From positions 512,706 through 576,705 of the forward strand of contig WNNJ02003300.1 of NCBI GenBank assembly GCA_012934845.2: a stretch of 64,000 bases of DNA, in the 5' to 3' direction. Below are positions 10,401 to 19,019 of the stretch, one piece after another (the first letter of the stretch is position 1; each line of letters opens with the position of its first letter). The notes below the pieces were generated by a model. It had not been told where the DNA came from. It ran no database searches and worked only from the letters and a program-made list of their open reading frames with translations. The translations under genes and the position numbers were made by a program. The stretch comes from Pomphorhynchus laevis. Lineage: Eukaryota; Acanthocephala; Palaeacanthocephala; Echinorhynchida; Pomphorhynchidae.

Positions 10401-13400
10401 ACGAGCCATTATTCTTAACTGGTCGGTTTGATATTATCCTCGTGTGGTTGTTTGAATCCTATCAGCATCACTGTACACTACAATCAGCGTGGGTGGACCT
10501 CATCAGCAGTGAGCCTACGCCTACATTTCGTGTTTCGGTCCTTTTACTGCTTCTGCTGATTCCTTGTCGCCGAAATGCTGGTTTATATTTGGCTTATATA
10601 CCAAATTACACAATTAATGTGTTCTATATTTGGTGTAAGCGGTAACTAATATTCGCAATTCGAATCCACCACACACCGATTTTTTATTCCGTTCTTATAC
10701 GAAATGTTCACTGGACAGTAAACCGTAAGCTGTCTTTTACTTTTGTGAATATTGCATACACGAGCCATTATTCTTAACTGGTCGGATTTTATTATCCTCG
10801 TGTGGTTGTTTGAATCCTATCAGCATCACTGTACACTACAATCAGCGTGGGTGGACCTCATCAGCAGTGAGTCCACCCCTACATTTCATGTTTCGGTCCT
10901 TTTACTGCTTCTGCTGATTCCTTGTCGCCGAAATGCTTGTTTTTATTTGGCTTATATACCAAATTACTTAATTAATGTGTTCTATATTTGGTGTAGGCGG
11001 TAACTAATATTCGCAATTCGAATCCACCACACACCGATTTTTTATTCCGTTCTTATACGAAATGTTCACTGGACAGTAAACCGTAAGTGAACATTGTCCA
11101 GTGAACATTTGATTGTAGTGTACAGTGATGCTGATAGGATTCAAACAACCACACGAGGATAATATCAAACCGACCAGTTAAGAATAATGGCTCGTGTATG
11201 CAATATTCACAATAGTAAAAAGACAGCTTACGGTTTACTGTCCAGTGAACATTTCGTATAAGAACGGAATAAAAAATCGGTGTGTGGTGGATTCGAATTG
11301 CGAATATTAGTTACCGCCCACACCAAATATAGAACACATTAATTGTGTAATTTGGTATATAAGCCAAATATAAACCAGCATTTCGGCGACAAGGAATCAG
11401 CAGTTGCAGTAAAAGGACCGAAACATGAAATGTAGGCGTGGGCTCACTGCTGATGAGGTCCACCCACGCTGATTGTAGTGTACAGTGATGCTGATAGGAT
11501 TCAAACAACCACACGAGGATAATATCAAACCGACCAGTTAAGAATAATGGCTCGTGTATGCAATATTCTCAATAGTAAAAAGACAGCTTACGGTTTACTG
11601 TCCAGTGAACATTTCATATAAGAACGGAATAAAAAATCGTTGTGTGGTGGATTCGAATTGCGAATATTATTTACCGCCTACACCAAATATAGAACACATT
11701 AATTGTGTAATTTGGTATATAAGCCAAATATAAACCAGCATTTCGGCGACAAGGAATCAGCAGAAGCAGTAAAAGGACCGAAACATGAAATGTTGGCGTG
11801 GGCTTACTGCTGATGAGGTCCACCCACGCTGATTGTTGTGTACAGTGATGCTGATAGGATTCAAACAACCACACGAGGATAATATCAAACCGACCAGTTA
11901 AGAATAATGGCTCGTGTATGCAATATTCACAATATTTATTTTAATATTAATTAATTATTAATATTTATAATTAATATTCTTTAATTTTTTAAATTTTAGC
12001 ATTTTTTTAATTGATAAATTATTTAAAATACTTAGCTTCGGTTAGCTGATATGATTTCTCAATGTATCATTTATAATCATTTATCTTTATTTTTATTTTG
12101 ATATTATTTTAATAAAATACGTAGACTCAGTTATCTGTTCTAATTTGTTCTACTGACTGGTTTTTTCGTCCTGTAATAGTGAAACTATGTATTCTTGATA
12201 CGACATAATTGTTTGAGCTAATTTTCAAGCAAGTTTGATAGATATTTTTTCTTATAATGTAGAATTAATAATACATCAACAAAATTTTTAAAAAATATTA
12301 AATTTGCATTATACAAAACAACAAAATATTATTAAAAATTTATTTAAACTATTAAGCGAAAAAGTTTTATGGATTGTAATAAACAACAGGCTATATTGTT
12401 ATATTGTTAACAATATTCAGTTTTTTAGCAAATAATTTTATTAATAAAGACAGTAATAATATATGTTGGTAAAAATTCCCACTCATATTTGTTGAAGAAA
12501 TTGCAAGGTAGGGAATTCCCACTTATCATCAGCGGTCTTCAATCATTGCAAGAACAGTGATCACATAATTAATTTTGATTGTGCTGAAGTTCTTTGCCGA
12601 GAGACGAATAAGAAAATTAGAACAATTAATGAAGCCCTTTTCTTAAGACAAAAATGTGGCAAAGTCTTTGAAGGCAATAAAGCAGACGTTATTTTGAGAT
12701 TGCCACAATACGGTTTGCAGTTGGAATAAACATTTAGTTTTTGGATTGATTTGTAGTTTAATTTGATTTTGTTTTATATGGTTTTTTATTCCTTAGTGTT
12801 TTATCTTTTTTATTCGTATTTTATTATTTTAGTGCTTTTTAGCCAATTTTTATCCAATTGAACTTCAATACTTGTGTTTTGTAATCTTTGGTAAAAAAAT
12901 TCTTTGATGTTTTTGTTGTAAGTGTATATGCGTTGTGTAGTTATGATTTTACTGTTTGAATTTTTGATTTTTTGCCTGAAGAAGGTAGCTAGGAGCGACT
13001 GAAAATTTGTAAAATTTTTCAAATAAATTCCCTACCTTGCAATTCTTCAGTAATAATATAATATACAGTTTTGGGTTACCCACAAATGGGTCCATTTTAT
13101 TATTGTCTTCAACATGTCATCGAAAGTGAAAAAGTTTTATTTTTGATCAATATTCAATACGTTATATTGTTGAATATACAACAACATTCAATATTCAACA
13201 ATATTCAATACGTTATATAACAGTCATTTATTATTTATAATTATTTAATTATTTAAATTTTAGCATTACTTTTAATGTATAAATAATATAAAATACATAG
13301 TTTCGGTTAGCTGATATGATTTCTAAGAATCATGTCAGAATTTATTTCTTATAATGTATGATTTAGCTTAACTAAAATAAAATTAAACTTTAACTTTAAA

Positions 13401-16292
13401 TAAAAAAAATTAAATTTCAATGTAAAACTAGGGGTCATTAAGCATAATCTTGAACACTAGAATAATATTTTGCTTGGCGAGCGATTTATTAAATCTAAGC
13501 GCAATATATTCGAACCCTCATTTTGTATTCGAAACAGTATTGTTTTACAATAGATAGACAAAGACAAACTTTTTTATATTTGACACATATAAATGTAGCA
13601 GACAACAACAAAATTTCATATTTTAAAAAGGAAACACCAGAAGAAACACAAAAACAAATCTCTGTAATCGTAATTTCTTTCAAAAAATGTCATTTTATAT
13701 TTCCGCACTTGGCAAATGACTGGCAGCAAGAATGTTGGGACACGTGAAGTCCCATACTAGCAGACGTCCCCTTTTTCACATGGGACTAGTGAAGCACCGT
13801 CCGGTCTCTTTCCGTCGTTTCTGCAGAGCCCGATTGGTTCAAGATGGGACGGGACACCGGCTGTGGAAAGCGCGCTACGGATAAGTGTGTTATCCGTAGT
13901 GTGTTATAAGTGTGTTATGATAATACATAGTTCCAGTATTTCTGGCAGAGGTTATATTACCGGGAAAACAAATTCCACATGTCAATAACAACTTGTCAGT
14001 AGAACAAATCAGATCAGAAGACTGAGTCTACGTATTTTATACAATATTTTATACTAGATATAAATTTAAAATAAAAATAATTAATTAAATAATAAATAAT
14101 TATAAGATTTTAGACAATTAATATTTATGTTACGATAAAATTTATAATTGAAATTTAAAATAAAAGTCATTTTTTATGAATTAAATATGATGACCTATAT
14201 AAGCAATATAGGAGATCTGGAGGAACTGCTATGTGATTAGGTTTCAGCCCCTATTCCTTGACCATTCCAATTAGAAAGTTTATCAAGATAAGCGTTTCGA
14301 TTTATCTTAATTTTATAAAATTGAAAAGCTATACCGAACAAATGAAATTTGAATTTTTTCAATATTTTGACAGAACAAAAATTGTCATCATCAGGAATAT
14401 TTAATTGTAATCAAATTTCATTAAATAATTCTAATAAATATTTAACTAAATATTTATTAGAGATTACAATTAAATATTGATTATAATGACAGAATTTTGT
14501 TTTTTTTCCGAAATATTGAGAATAAATTTAATTTTTATTTGTTGTTTTTATATTATAATTATATTATCTTATTTGTATTATCTTATATATTTTCTTAGTT
14601 ATATTTTTTGTATTGTCTATTTTTTATATATTTTTATATTACTTCTTTATTAATTGTAATGTTTATATTATCATAATTGAATAATATAAACTAAACAAAT
14701 TATCTTACTTTCTATTCGCAAAGAAATATCATATATTTAAATTTTATATCAATTTAGAACTATATCGATTCATATTTTAAAAGCAATTGCTATCAAATTA
14801 TAAATTTTACACCTTACTGTTTGAGATTGATGTAAACGTTCGCTTGTAATGTAGTCTCAAAGTATGTTTTATTATTAATTTTTAGCTTAACCATAAGACC
14901 GTAAAGAAAATGATCTACCCTTAAAGACTTCACCGCGTTAGGATATATTTGTATTGTAATTAGCAATTTTTTAATCAGAACGTTTCAGTCAACGTATTAA
15001 TTAAGTGATTACTAATTTCAATTGATAGTCACTGCAGAGACCGTATAGAGACGAAAACTGTGGCGATATAAATTTATGTTGCAGTTTTATGAATAAATTC
15101 TTATTATAATTCAACATATTAACAAAGAAGATGGTTAATAAGTTTTTATTTATATAATATGCAAAACCGTTTAATTACAAACTTCAGATACAAATTCACC
15201 TGCCGATGTACTAATTTCAAACTTTTACGTCAATTAAAAGGTTTTTAAATTGAAAAATTATTTATAAATAGCGTAAAGTTTATTAAATGTTTTGCTTAGT
15301 AGGCCACAACGATTGCGCGAGATAATATCAACCATCAAGACGAGGAAGACGATGACAAATTGTTTTTTGAATGTAAAGAATTATTTCCAGATTTAGTTCT
15401 TCCCAAGAAAATGTTACTCGATAAAATCAAAAATGAACTTACAGAAGAGCTATCGGAAAATCCTTTAATTGCTGCTTGCTTACTTTTCCGTACGTTTAAT
15501 ATTGACAATGAAAGGGTCGATAAGGCAATTAATCTCTTCTGTAAGTACCTCATGAATATTAAAGACCATCCGGACGAGCTTCAAAAATACGGCCGTATCA
15601 GAGTTGAAAACAAAGTATATCAGCAAGCTTTTGCTCAGATGAACTACGTGGAAGTAGTTATGAATGCTATTGGTTTCAACCGTACCCAACAGGAAGATAA
15701 TGGCGAGTATGTTTACAATTTTGAAGCCGACCACAGTGATATTGATATGTCAGTAGACGTTTTAATGAGCACAGTGCGTGTTGAAATAAAGCTAAGTCGG
15801 GATTTGAAGGTATTCAAGGCAGATAACAAGGATATTGACAAAGATATTCCTGACTCATTCTATGATTTTTCCGCTCAGGATGTAAGACGCAGATACGATC
15901 AAGTGCGGGTTAAAACTGATGAAATTCTAATGACTAAACAAATGAGAGAAAAATTAAAAGAACAATCAAGAGCTTATAACTTTTGTTTCGTTAGAGTAAA
16001 GTTTCCTGACGGACTACTATTGCAAGGAACATTCCGTGCAACTGAAAACGTATCAGATATAGTATCCTTCGTTAAGGGATCTCTTATTAACGACAATCAC
16101 ACGTTTACTCTAACTTGCACAGGTACCGATCATAAAATGATCATCAACTCATCGGAACAGAATTTAAATGTTGTCAGGAACATCCGGTCGTTGGGGATAT
16201 GCCCGGCAGTACTTTTCTACTTTCATTCTCAGAATTTAAAGGATAATTTTTTGAACGATCAGTGTATGAACATGCTCAGCGATTTAGCTTAA
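4110..16292 (+). CDS. UBXN6: UBX domain-containing protein 6 (UBXN6/UBXD1), three exons
   Basis: Coding exons are 4110-4317, 4370-4440 and 15303-16292, joining to 422 residues; human UBXN6 has 441. Exon 1 ends one base into a codon at a GT donor (4318), with the acceptor AG at 4368-4369 giving a 52-bp intron. Exon 2 ends in phase 0 at a GT donor (4441), and exon 3 begins after the AG at 15301-15302. The N terminus ([21 protein letters not shown]) and the Ala-rich segment [13 protein letters not shown] resemble the VCP-binding N region of UBXD1. Exon 2 gives [17 protein letters not shown]. Exon 3 holds a Cys-containing linker (LFFECKEL), a PUB domain (about residues 145-230) and a UBX domain (about 318-400). 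The family recruits p97/VCP in endolysosomal damage clearance and ERAD. The 10.9-kb second intron is full of transposons and satellite, yet the splice sites and frame are intact. Confidence 0.92.
5230..5900 (+). mobile_element. Truncated Naiad-type Penelope element: two terminal motifs flanking a 3' ORF remnant
   Basis: Two copies of the Naiad terminal motif (about 5278-5470 and 5735-5860) flank 5494-5690, which matches the sequence just downstream of the RT ORF of the nearly complete element (compare 7380-7530 on the - strand). Each motif has AGAGGAAATAC, a GGCCCC block, a GGGGCCGAAACC block and a TGATGACCTCT block, in this order. The first motif carries an extra internal segment of about 60 bp. 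The arrangement suits a 5'-truncated copy preceded by a second terminal repeat, as described for tandem Penelope-like insertions. Confidence 0.75.
6320..7040. repeat. Direct repeats of Naiad terminal sequence bracketing a unique island
   Basis: About 175 bp of the Naiad AT-rich terminal zone (from CAGCTAACTG...CTACGTAT to ACGTCATTTTTATGA) is present at 6320-6497 and again at 6838-7010 in the same orientation. A third start follows at about 7050, which belongs to the nearly complete element. Between the first two lies a roughly 340-bp unique stretch of different composition holding the small antisense frame at 6471-6689. Confidence 0.7.
6471..6689 (-). CDS. Hypothetical 72-residue Ser-rich frame inside a repeat-bracketed island
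   Basis: The frame encodes a Ser/Ala/Asn-rich middle ([20 protein letters not shown]) followed by a possible amphipathic helix ([18 protein letters not shown]). I do not recognise it. The last residues (YHKNDVF) come from the flanking Naiad terminal repeat, so the stop codon is provided by the repeat and the frame may be accidental. Its composition is less AT-rich than the surroundings, which leaves open a captured exon or a small nested gene. Confidence 0.2.
   Translation of the reverse strand: MNNVQQLSSTLMEICSQANANSNRSPTSSPGESIASSASGSISPSSSEFKMLCENLLHMVKIFMKYHKNDVF
7533..9773 (-). CDS. Penelope-like reverse transcriptase (Naiad clade)
   Basis: A 746-residue open frame. The first residues contain [19 protein letters not shown], the end of the GIY-YIG module. 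The middle is Lys/Asn-rich. RT hallmarks follow: a [13 protein letters not shown] block before the palm, [25 protein letters not shown] (near residue 520, first catalytic Asp), [17 protein letters not shown] (near 600) and [10 protein letters not shown] (near 645, catalytic DD). These are Penelope-type RT motifs, closer to telomerase RT than to LINE RT. No internal stop is seen in this frame, so the copy is comparatively young. I see no in-frame TGA of the kind that some Naiad selenoproteins have. The displayed ATG is internal; the true protein begins upstream in the nuclease segment. Confidence 0.9.
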   Translation of the reverse strand: MRLIGHDIKNCKLFILEHIIEENILILNQKLLEKEDFWIKTLNSMYPLGLNDVVQGIGRSSIIHNKQLYYNNPVKRKPRSHGDKRNRKNRVKNIKKYMYINEQLEMLKQLLSDNKLKDLYVNIRSFSKDIICSINQKLINDYDRLSCIIDSYCNTKYYNRTINVNNNNRKYTLTINFINKCIDNINIAGLLNNSKSKEIIGSDLSKYIPKIRYKLLPPLGRKICNYNKELKSICNDNIRNIMETECNCKSLSFDKINEHICTHNLELIENCELRKLLSKGYKYRLNNNNKNKIYNSLYNNLNAYLGKLINSESSNISKIKIWKDYIFDKIKNKMKITNNYKRKDKINKDMYKELTKLKDNYIITTIDKASNNFVFICKKLYYDILMKEVNSNDLNVNPTYERSELSLETIITSHCSIMDKKGIKVELDNKTIPILYWNPKLHKNPIKPRFICSAFKCTLKPLSVYMNKILKVIKAHFKKYCKVIEINTGIKHYFSINSTKEFLEQTKGINFQNINTYDFSTLYTNLDLVDIKEALVKLINLIFGKRYTYICYNNYNAYLTKIKPSNKYKYMDKIELIESLNILINQNYLKVGTSIFRQVKGVPMGGNSSPIIADLFLSFIEYEFVHNCVKTKSKQYKYMKYMFRYIDDICVFNSNNFYSISEHIYPESLILNKTNINDKEGVYLDMNIKLTLTKTTINLYRKDDIFKFTRNIFLHEHSCIPYNIKYNTLNNEILRIATICNDIGFL
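9774..9957 (-). pseudogene. GIY-YIG nuclease segment of the Naiad element, in another frame
   Basis: Translating the - strand above 9830 gives [19 protein letters not shown] and then [17 protein letters not shown], which fits a GIY-YIG core: VVYLI supplies the first Tyr strand, LQYIRKT the YIG strand, and RFR the helix with the catalytic Arg. The CNC pair just before it may be part of the small zinc-binding motif reported in the clade. This segment is offset by one frame from the RT ORF, the break falling in a TA-rich run near 9805-9830. The protein of this copy is therefore interrupted. Confidence 0.75.
10048..11931. repeat. Satellite array of 359-bp units in two inverted arms
   Basis: Three units run on the + strand, starting at about 10061, 10420 and 10779 (359-bp spacing). 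After a junction near 11085-11110 a partial and then two full units follow in the opposite orientation (about 11178-11537 and 11538-11897). Unit landmarks are TATTATCCTCGTGTGG, ATCAGCGTGGGTGGACC and CCACACACCGATTTTTTATT. At the turning point GTTCACTGGACA is followed at short distance by its inverse, making a local hairpin. Short frames of 65-83 residues seen in every unit are repeats of each other and have no coding support. The array sits in UBXN6 intron 2. Confidence 0.9.
11415..11468 (+). ncRNA. Candidate structured RNA in the satellite unit (hammerhead-like core plus pseudoknot)
   Basis: The unit contains GGACC-GAAA at 11415-11423 and CTGATGA-GGTCC at 11450-11461. The five-base arms are fully complementary and sit exactly where hammerhead stem II would join the CUGAUGA and GAAA core strands. 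ACAT-GAA-ATGT after GAAA could form a small stem III. In addition GCGTGGG pairs with CCCACGC just beyond, which makes a pseudoknot with the first stem. Stem I of a canonical hammerhead is not evident, so this is a candidate only. Equivalent sequence occurs in the other units, on the - strand in the first three, although in the first unit the GGACC arm is altered. Confidence 0.3.
11932..12492. other. AT-rich intron sequence with Naiad end fragments
   Basis: Fragments of the Naiad terminal zone are recognisable: CGGTTAGCTGATATGATTTC near 12050 and ATACGTAGACTCAGTTATCTG near 12118. The rest is AT-rich with no gene seen. Confidence 0.5.
12493..13050 (+). mobile_element. Decayed canonical Penelope-like fragment within a short inverted repeat
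   Basis: From about 12545 a frame reads [19 protein letters not shown] then [20 protein letters not shown], the pattern of the C-terminal half of a GIY-YIG module (an FD..EVL strand, a conserved Arg, then EALFI) as in classical Penelope elements with a C-terminal nuclease. A CTGAAGAAGGTAGCTAGGAG block near 12977 resembles 3' UTR motifs of such elements. The unit is framed by inverse copies of TTGCAAGGTAGGGAATT (about 12499 and 13029). It is distinct from the Naiad copies. Confidence 0.55.
13051..13999. other. Intron stretch with a Naiad end fragment and an unassigned GC-rich patch
   Basis: A Naiad end fragment (TTCGGTTAGCTGATATGATT) lies near 13300. At about 13735-13900 the sequence becomes GC-rich and contains related blocks (AGTCCCATACTAG, ATGGGACTAGTG, GATGGGACGGGAC). 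I do not recognise the family. ACCCACAAATGGGTCC at 13077-13092 resembles the 3'-end motif of the RLE LINEs in this window. Confidence 0.45.
14000..14280 (-). mobile_element. Naiad terminal fragment, degenerate
   Basis: The stretch starts with AGACTGAGTCTACGTATTTT, the Naiad end, continues through the AT-rich zone to AAAGTCATTTTTTATGAATT, then carries a damaged terminal motif (GGAGGAACTGCTATGTGATT, GGTTTCAGCCCC). It has the same order as the 3' end of the nearly complete Naiad on the - strand, but it is more diverged and lacks the second half of the motif. Confidence 0.65.
14340..14535. repeat. Small inverted-repeat (MITE-like) element
   Basis: Two arms of about 65 bp are imperfect inverse copies. 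The left arm has TTCAATATTTTGACAGAAC and ends in TATTTAATTGTAATC. The right arm starts with GATTACAATTAAATA and ends with the inverse of the first block. The small size, AT-rich loop and lack of coding sequence suit a MITE or a foldback element. I could not define a target duplication. Confidence 0.6.
15303..16292 (+). CDS. UBXN6: UBXN6 exon 3 (PUB and UBX domains)
   Basis: The exon starts after TTTTGCTTAGTAG and opens with [20 protein letters not shown]. The AG at 15301-15302 is preferred over the AG one codon upstream, because the upstream one would leave an in-frame TAG. The PUB domain has [20 protein letters not shown] and then [17 protein letters not shown]. The UBX domain has [20 protein letters not shown] and ends at [13 protein letters not shown]. 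The frame ends at TAA (16290-16292). An apparent TTG start at 15360 is not the translation start. Confidence 0.9.
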   Translation, partial: ATTIARDNINHQDEEDDDKLFFECKELFPDLVLPKKMLLDKIKNELTEELSENPLIAACLLFRTFNIDNERVDKAINLFCKYLMNIKDHPDELQKYGRIRVENKVYQQAFAQMNYVEVVMNAIGFNRTQQEDNGEYVYNFEADHSDIDMSVDVLMSTVRVEIKLSRDLKVFKADNKDIDKDIPDSFYDFSAQDVRRRYDQVRVKTDEILMTKQMREKLKEQSRAYNFCFVRVKFPDGLLLQGTFRATENVSDIVSFVKGSLINDNHTFTLTCTGTDHKMIINSSEQNLNVVRNIRSLGICPAVLFYFHSQNLKDNFLNDQCMNMLSDLA

Positions 16293-17400
16293 GATATTTA
16301 TATAATTTATCGATAATATTAAGATTAACTAAATTATTTTTGGGTAAAATTGATTTTTGTTTTTTACCAATTGTAATTTTTGTACGCAGACAGTTGATTT
16401 GTGATTATAATATAATTAGTATTAACTAAGTAATGCTATGTAATAGTATTATGTAATTAGTAGTATTGCATAATTATAAAATTATGAAAGGATTATAAAT
16501 GCGTGGGATTATGATAAAGGTATGTTGGATAAAGGCAAGAGTTGGTATGAAATTATTAAGGTATTAGTAATTAAAAATGATTGGACTGTGACTTAATAAT
16601 TGTAATATCATTGATGCATATCAATAATCATTCATGACCCACGATCAACTCGCTGCCGTCCAGGGAATCAATAATAAAAGTTGAGCTTTTAAATTTGAAC
16701 TGAAATTTATTTCTTTTGTTAAAAAGATATTGTTTGAAAAATATAATTAAATATAATAAAATATAATTTATTAACAGAGTAAATTTATTAACTAAATTTA
16801 TTTTGATTTATTTAATTTATTAAATATATTACATTATATTTAGTTTATTATTTAATATAACAGATTGTTAAATACAATATTATATTTATTTAATATTATA
16901 TTTAATATGTTAAATTATTATAACAAGCAGGAGCAAATGAGCTACAAGCCCGTGTCACTTACAAAACATAATAAAATAAACGTCATCAAATAAAGAATTC
17001 AATCAAAAAGAAGTCGCAAATTATTTTTCCCGGTTTCGATGGCGTTCTTGATATCATCACTAGATATACTACGAGAGATATCATTTCACTTTAGTCCATT
17101 CCATTCATTAATTACCCTGGTTGCAAATCGATGGTAAATAGGAATTCTTGTAGTTGGCTTTATTAATTTCCATACATTACGAGAGATATTAATGATATAG
17201 TTGTTTATTTAGCCTAATTTACCTTTCGGTATTAAGCAAAAAGAAAATAAAGACAGAAGAAAATAAAAAATATATTATAAGTTACTGCTTGTTAGTCGCT
17301 GCCTTTTATCAATGACTTTAAGTTGAATCTTCTGTAGTACCGGGCAACGAAACACCTATATCAGCACATTTATTTTTGAAATATTGCAGTTTTTTTTCGG
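16293..17400. other. AT-rich intergenic region 3' of UBXN6
   Basis: No gene or clear repeat is seen. The beginning must contain the UBXN6 3' UTR. Composition is strongly AT-rich from 16720 to 16930. Confidence 0.45.
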
Positions 17401-17405
17401 AAGTG

Positions 17406-17504
17406 TTGTTCAAGTTTTCGGAATCAAGAGCTATATTGGTGTTCAAGTTTTCGGAATCAAGAGCTATATTTGTGTACAAGTTTTCGGAATCAAGACCTAT
17501 ATTA
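17406..17504 (+). repeat. Three 33-bp tandem repeats at the LINE 5' end
   Basis: Three successive copies of a 33-bp unit with the core CAAGTTTTCGGAATCAAGA and small differences. The position just upstream of ORF1 suggests 5' UTR monomers of the LINE, similar in principle to the 5' monomers of the L2-like LINE below. Confidence 0.75.
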
Positions 17505-17689
17505 ATAGCTGAAAGGTGAGTTTTTGCTTTTGATATAGTTTAGTTTAGTTTATTAATTTTTTATATTTTATTTTTTTTTATTTTTTTTTGTTTTTTTTTT
17601 GTTTGTTGTATTTGCTTTTTGTTTTTTGTTTCTATTTATTCATATATATAAGTACATAAGTACAGTTGGAAGGAACTAATTGCCTTAAG

Positions 17690-18927
17690 CCAGTTGGGAA
17701 GAGAAAATCTTCTTCCCAGCAGGAGGAAAATTTAAAAAATATAGAAAAAGAATCTTTAGTGCAAAAGAGGCTCTTGCCTATAAAGCAAGACTTTTACAAT
17801 TAAAGTATCATGTAAAGAAAACCATAATCTAAACAAAAAAATAAAAGAGATAGAGAGGGAAACAAGAAAAACTGTTCGAGGAGAAATCTTCGAACGGTTT
17901 TTCAAAAGAGAAAATTTCTACCGAATCTCCTTCAAAAGCTTAGCTTTGAAAGATAAATTCAAAGCGGCTTTAGTTAGAGAAGAGGGTATAGAAATTATCG
18001 ACATTTCTCCACAAGTGACGGCCATCCTTAGGGATGTGCCGTCATTTGCGGAGAAAAATGATGTTGAAGAATTCTTACATCAATATGATGTAAGAATTCT
18101 AAAAGCATGCAAATCATACAATCAATCATATAGTTCCTTTTTTTGAAGGGAACTATATGTAGTTTGAAAAAATTGAAAGAAGATGGAGGCAGCATCTGCG
18201 GACATCGAATATCTGTAAAGATATTTGACGAAGACGATGCTGCCTTTCGGTATCCGCAGTGTTATAGATGTCAGCGCTGGGGACATTTTTCGAACATGTG
18301 TCGAGAAGTGTCACCGCGTTGCGTCCACTGCGGAGAAGAACACGAAACACAAGCATGTGGAAATAAAAATAGGCCGACATTGCAAACTGTAGGCAACCTC
18401 ACACGGCGTACTCACACGTTTGTCCAGAGTTCAAGTCTTATTTGGCCTGGGTAAACGGTGAGAACAAGAAGGATTGTGAGGAAGCTCAGTCCTACCTTAG
18501 GGCAGCCAAAAGTCACTCTCTGGATCAACACGATGGACAAGCAGCGATGCTGATCGAGAGAGTACTTACTCTTGAAAAAGAAATGGCTGCCTTAAGGCAG
18601 GAAAATGCAAAATTAAAAAAAGATGCTGTAATCCACGAATCCGATTTAAAGAAATTCAAATCGGAGTTGAACGCAACAACATTACGTAAATACAGATCGT
18701 TGAAACAGGAGAAAGACAAGTCATCGATTTCGGTGACTACTTTTAATCGTTTCAACGATTTGTCACAAATACAAGGCCCTCAGAATGAGGACAATAATAT
18801 GGACTATTGCTCAGTAGTATCGACTGATTCTGAGGGTCTTTCGATTAAAGCGCCAGGGACTGCCATAAAGATGCTGACGTTACCTGAATCACTTCAGGTG
18901 GCGTCGAGTCGGAGGGGCAGTTCCTAG
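17690..18927 (+). pseudogene. LINE ORF1 with two CCHC zinc knuckles
   Basis: Three overlapping frames (17946-18146, 18143-18454, 18442-18927) make up a broken ORF1. Two zinc knuckles are clear: CYRCQRWGHFSNMC and CVHCGEEHETQAC, a gag-like nucleic-acid-binding arrangement known from I, R1 and jockey elements. The last part has a coiled-coil-like segment (MLIERVLTLEKEMAALRQEN). The zinc knuckles would bind LINE RNA in the RNP. Confidence 0.75.
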
Positions 18928-19019
18928 CACAAAGCTTCGAATGCAAGAAAAAAATCGAAGAATTGAGTATTCTTCGCTTGAAGACATTTGCCTAATGAGT
19001 TGAAATATAGGTTCTGTTA

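Larger units (their letters stand above)
4441..15302 (+). other. UBXN6 intron 2, about 10.9 kb of repeats
   Basis: The intron is bounded by a GT donor at 4441 and an AG acceptor at 15301-15302, both in phase 0. It contains Naiad-type Penelope pieces (5230-7040), a near-complete Naiad on the antisense strand (about 7045-9960), an inverted 359-bp satellite array (10048-11931), a decayed Penelope fragment (12493-13050), Naiad end motifs (12030-12150, 13280-13340, 14000-14270) and a small inverted-repeat element (14340-14535). The other intron of the gene is 52 bp, so the size is due to insertions. Confidence 0.85.

Noticed and set aside
10061-11874. A family of 65-83-residue frames repeated five times
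   Set aside because: They are the same frame in each satellite unit, on both strands according to unit orientation, without start context or protein features. They are satellite, not genes.
15360-16292. Independent gene starting with TTG at 15360
   Set aside because: The frame extends upstream to a splice acceptor at 15301-15302 and joins in phase with the UBXN6 exons at 4110-4440, completing the family N terminus.
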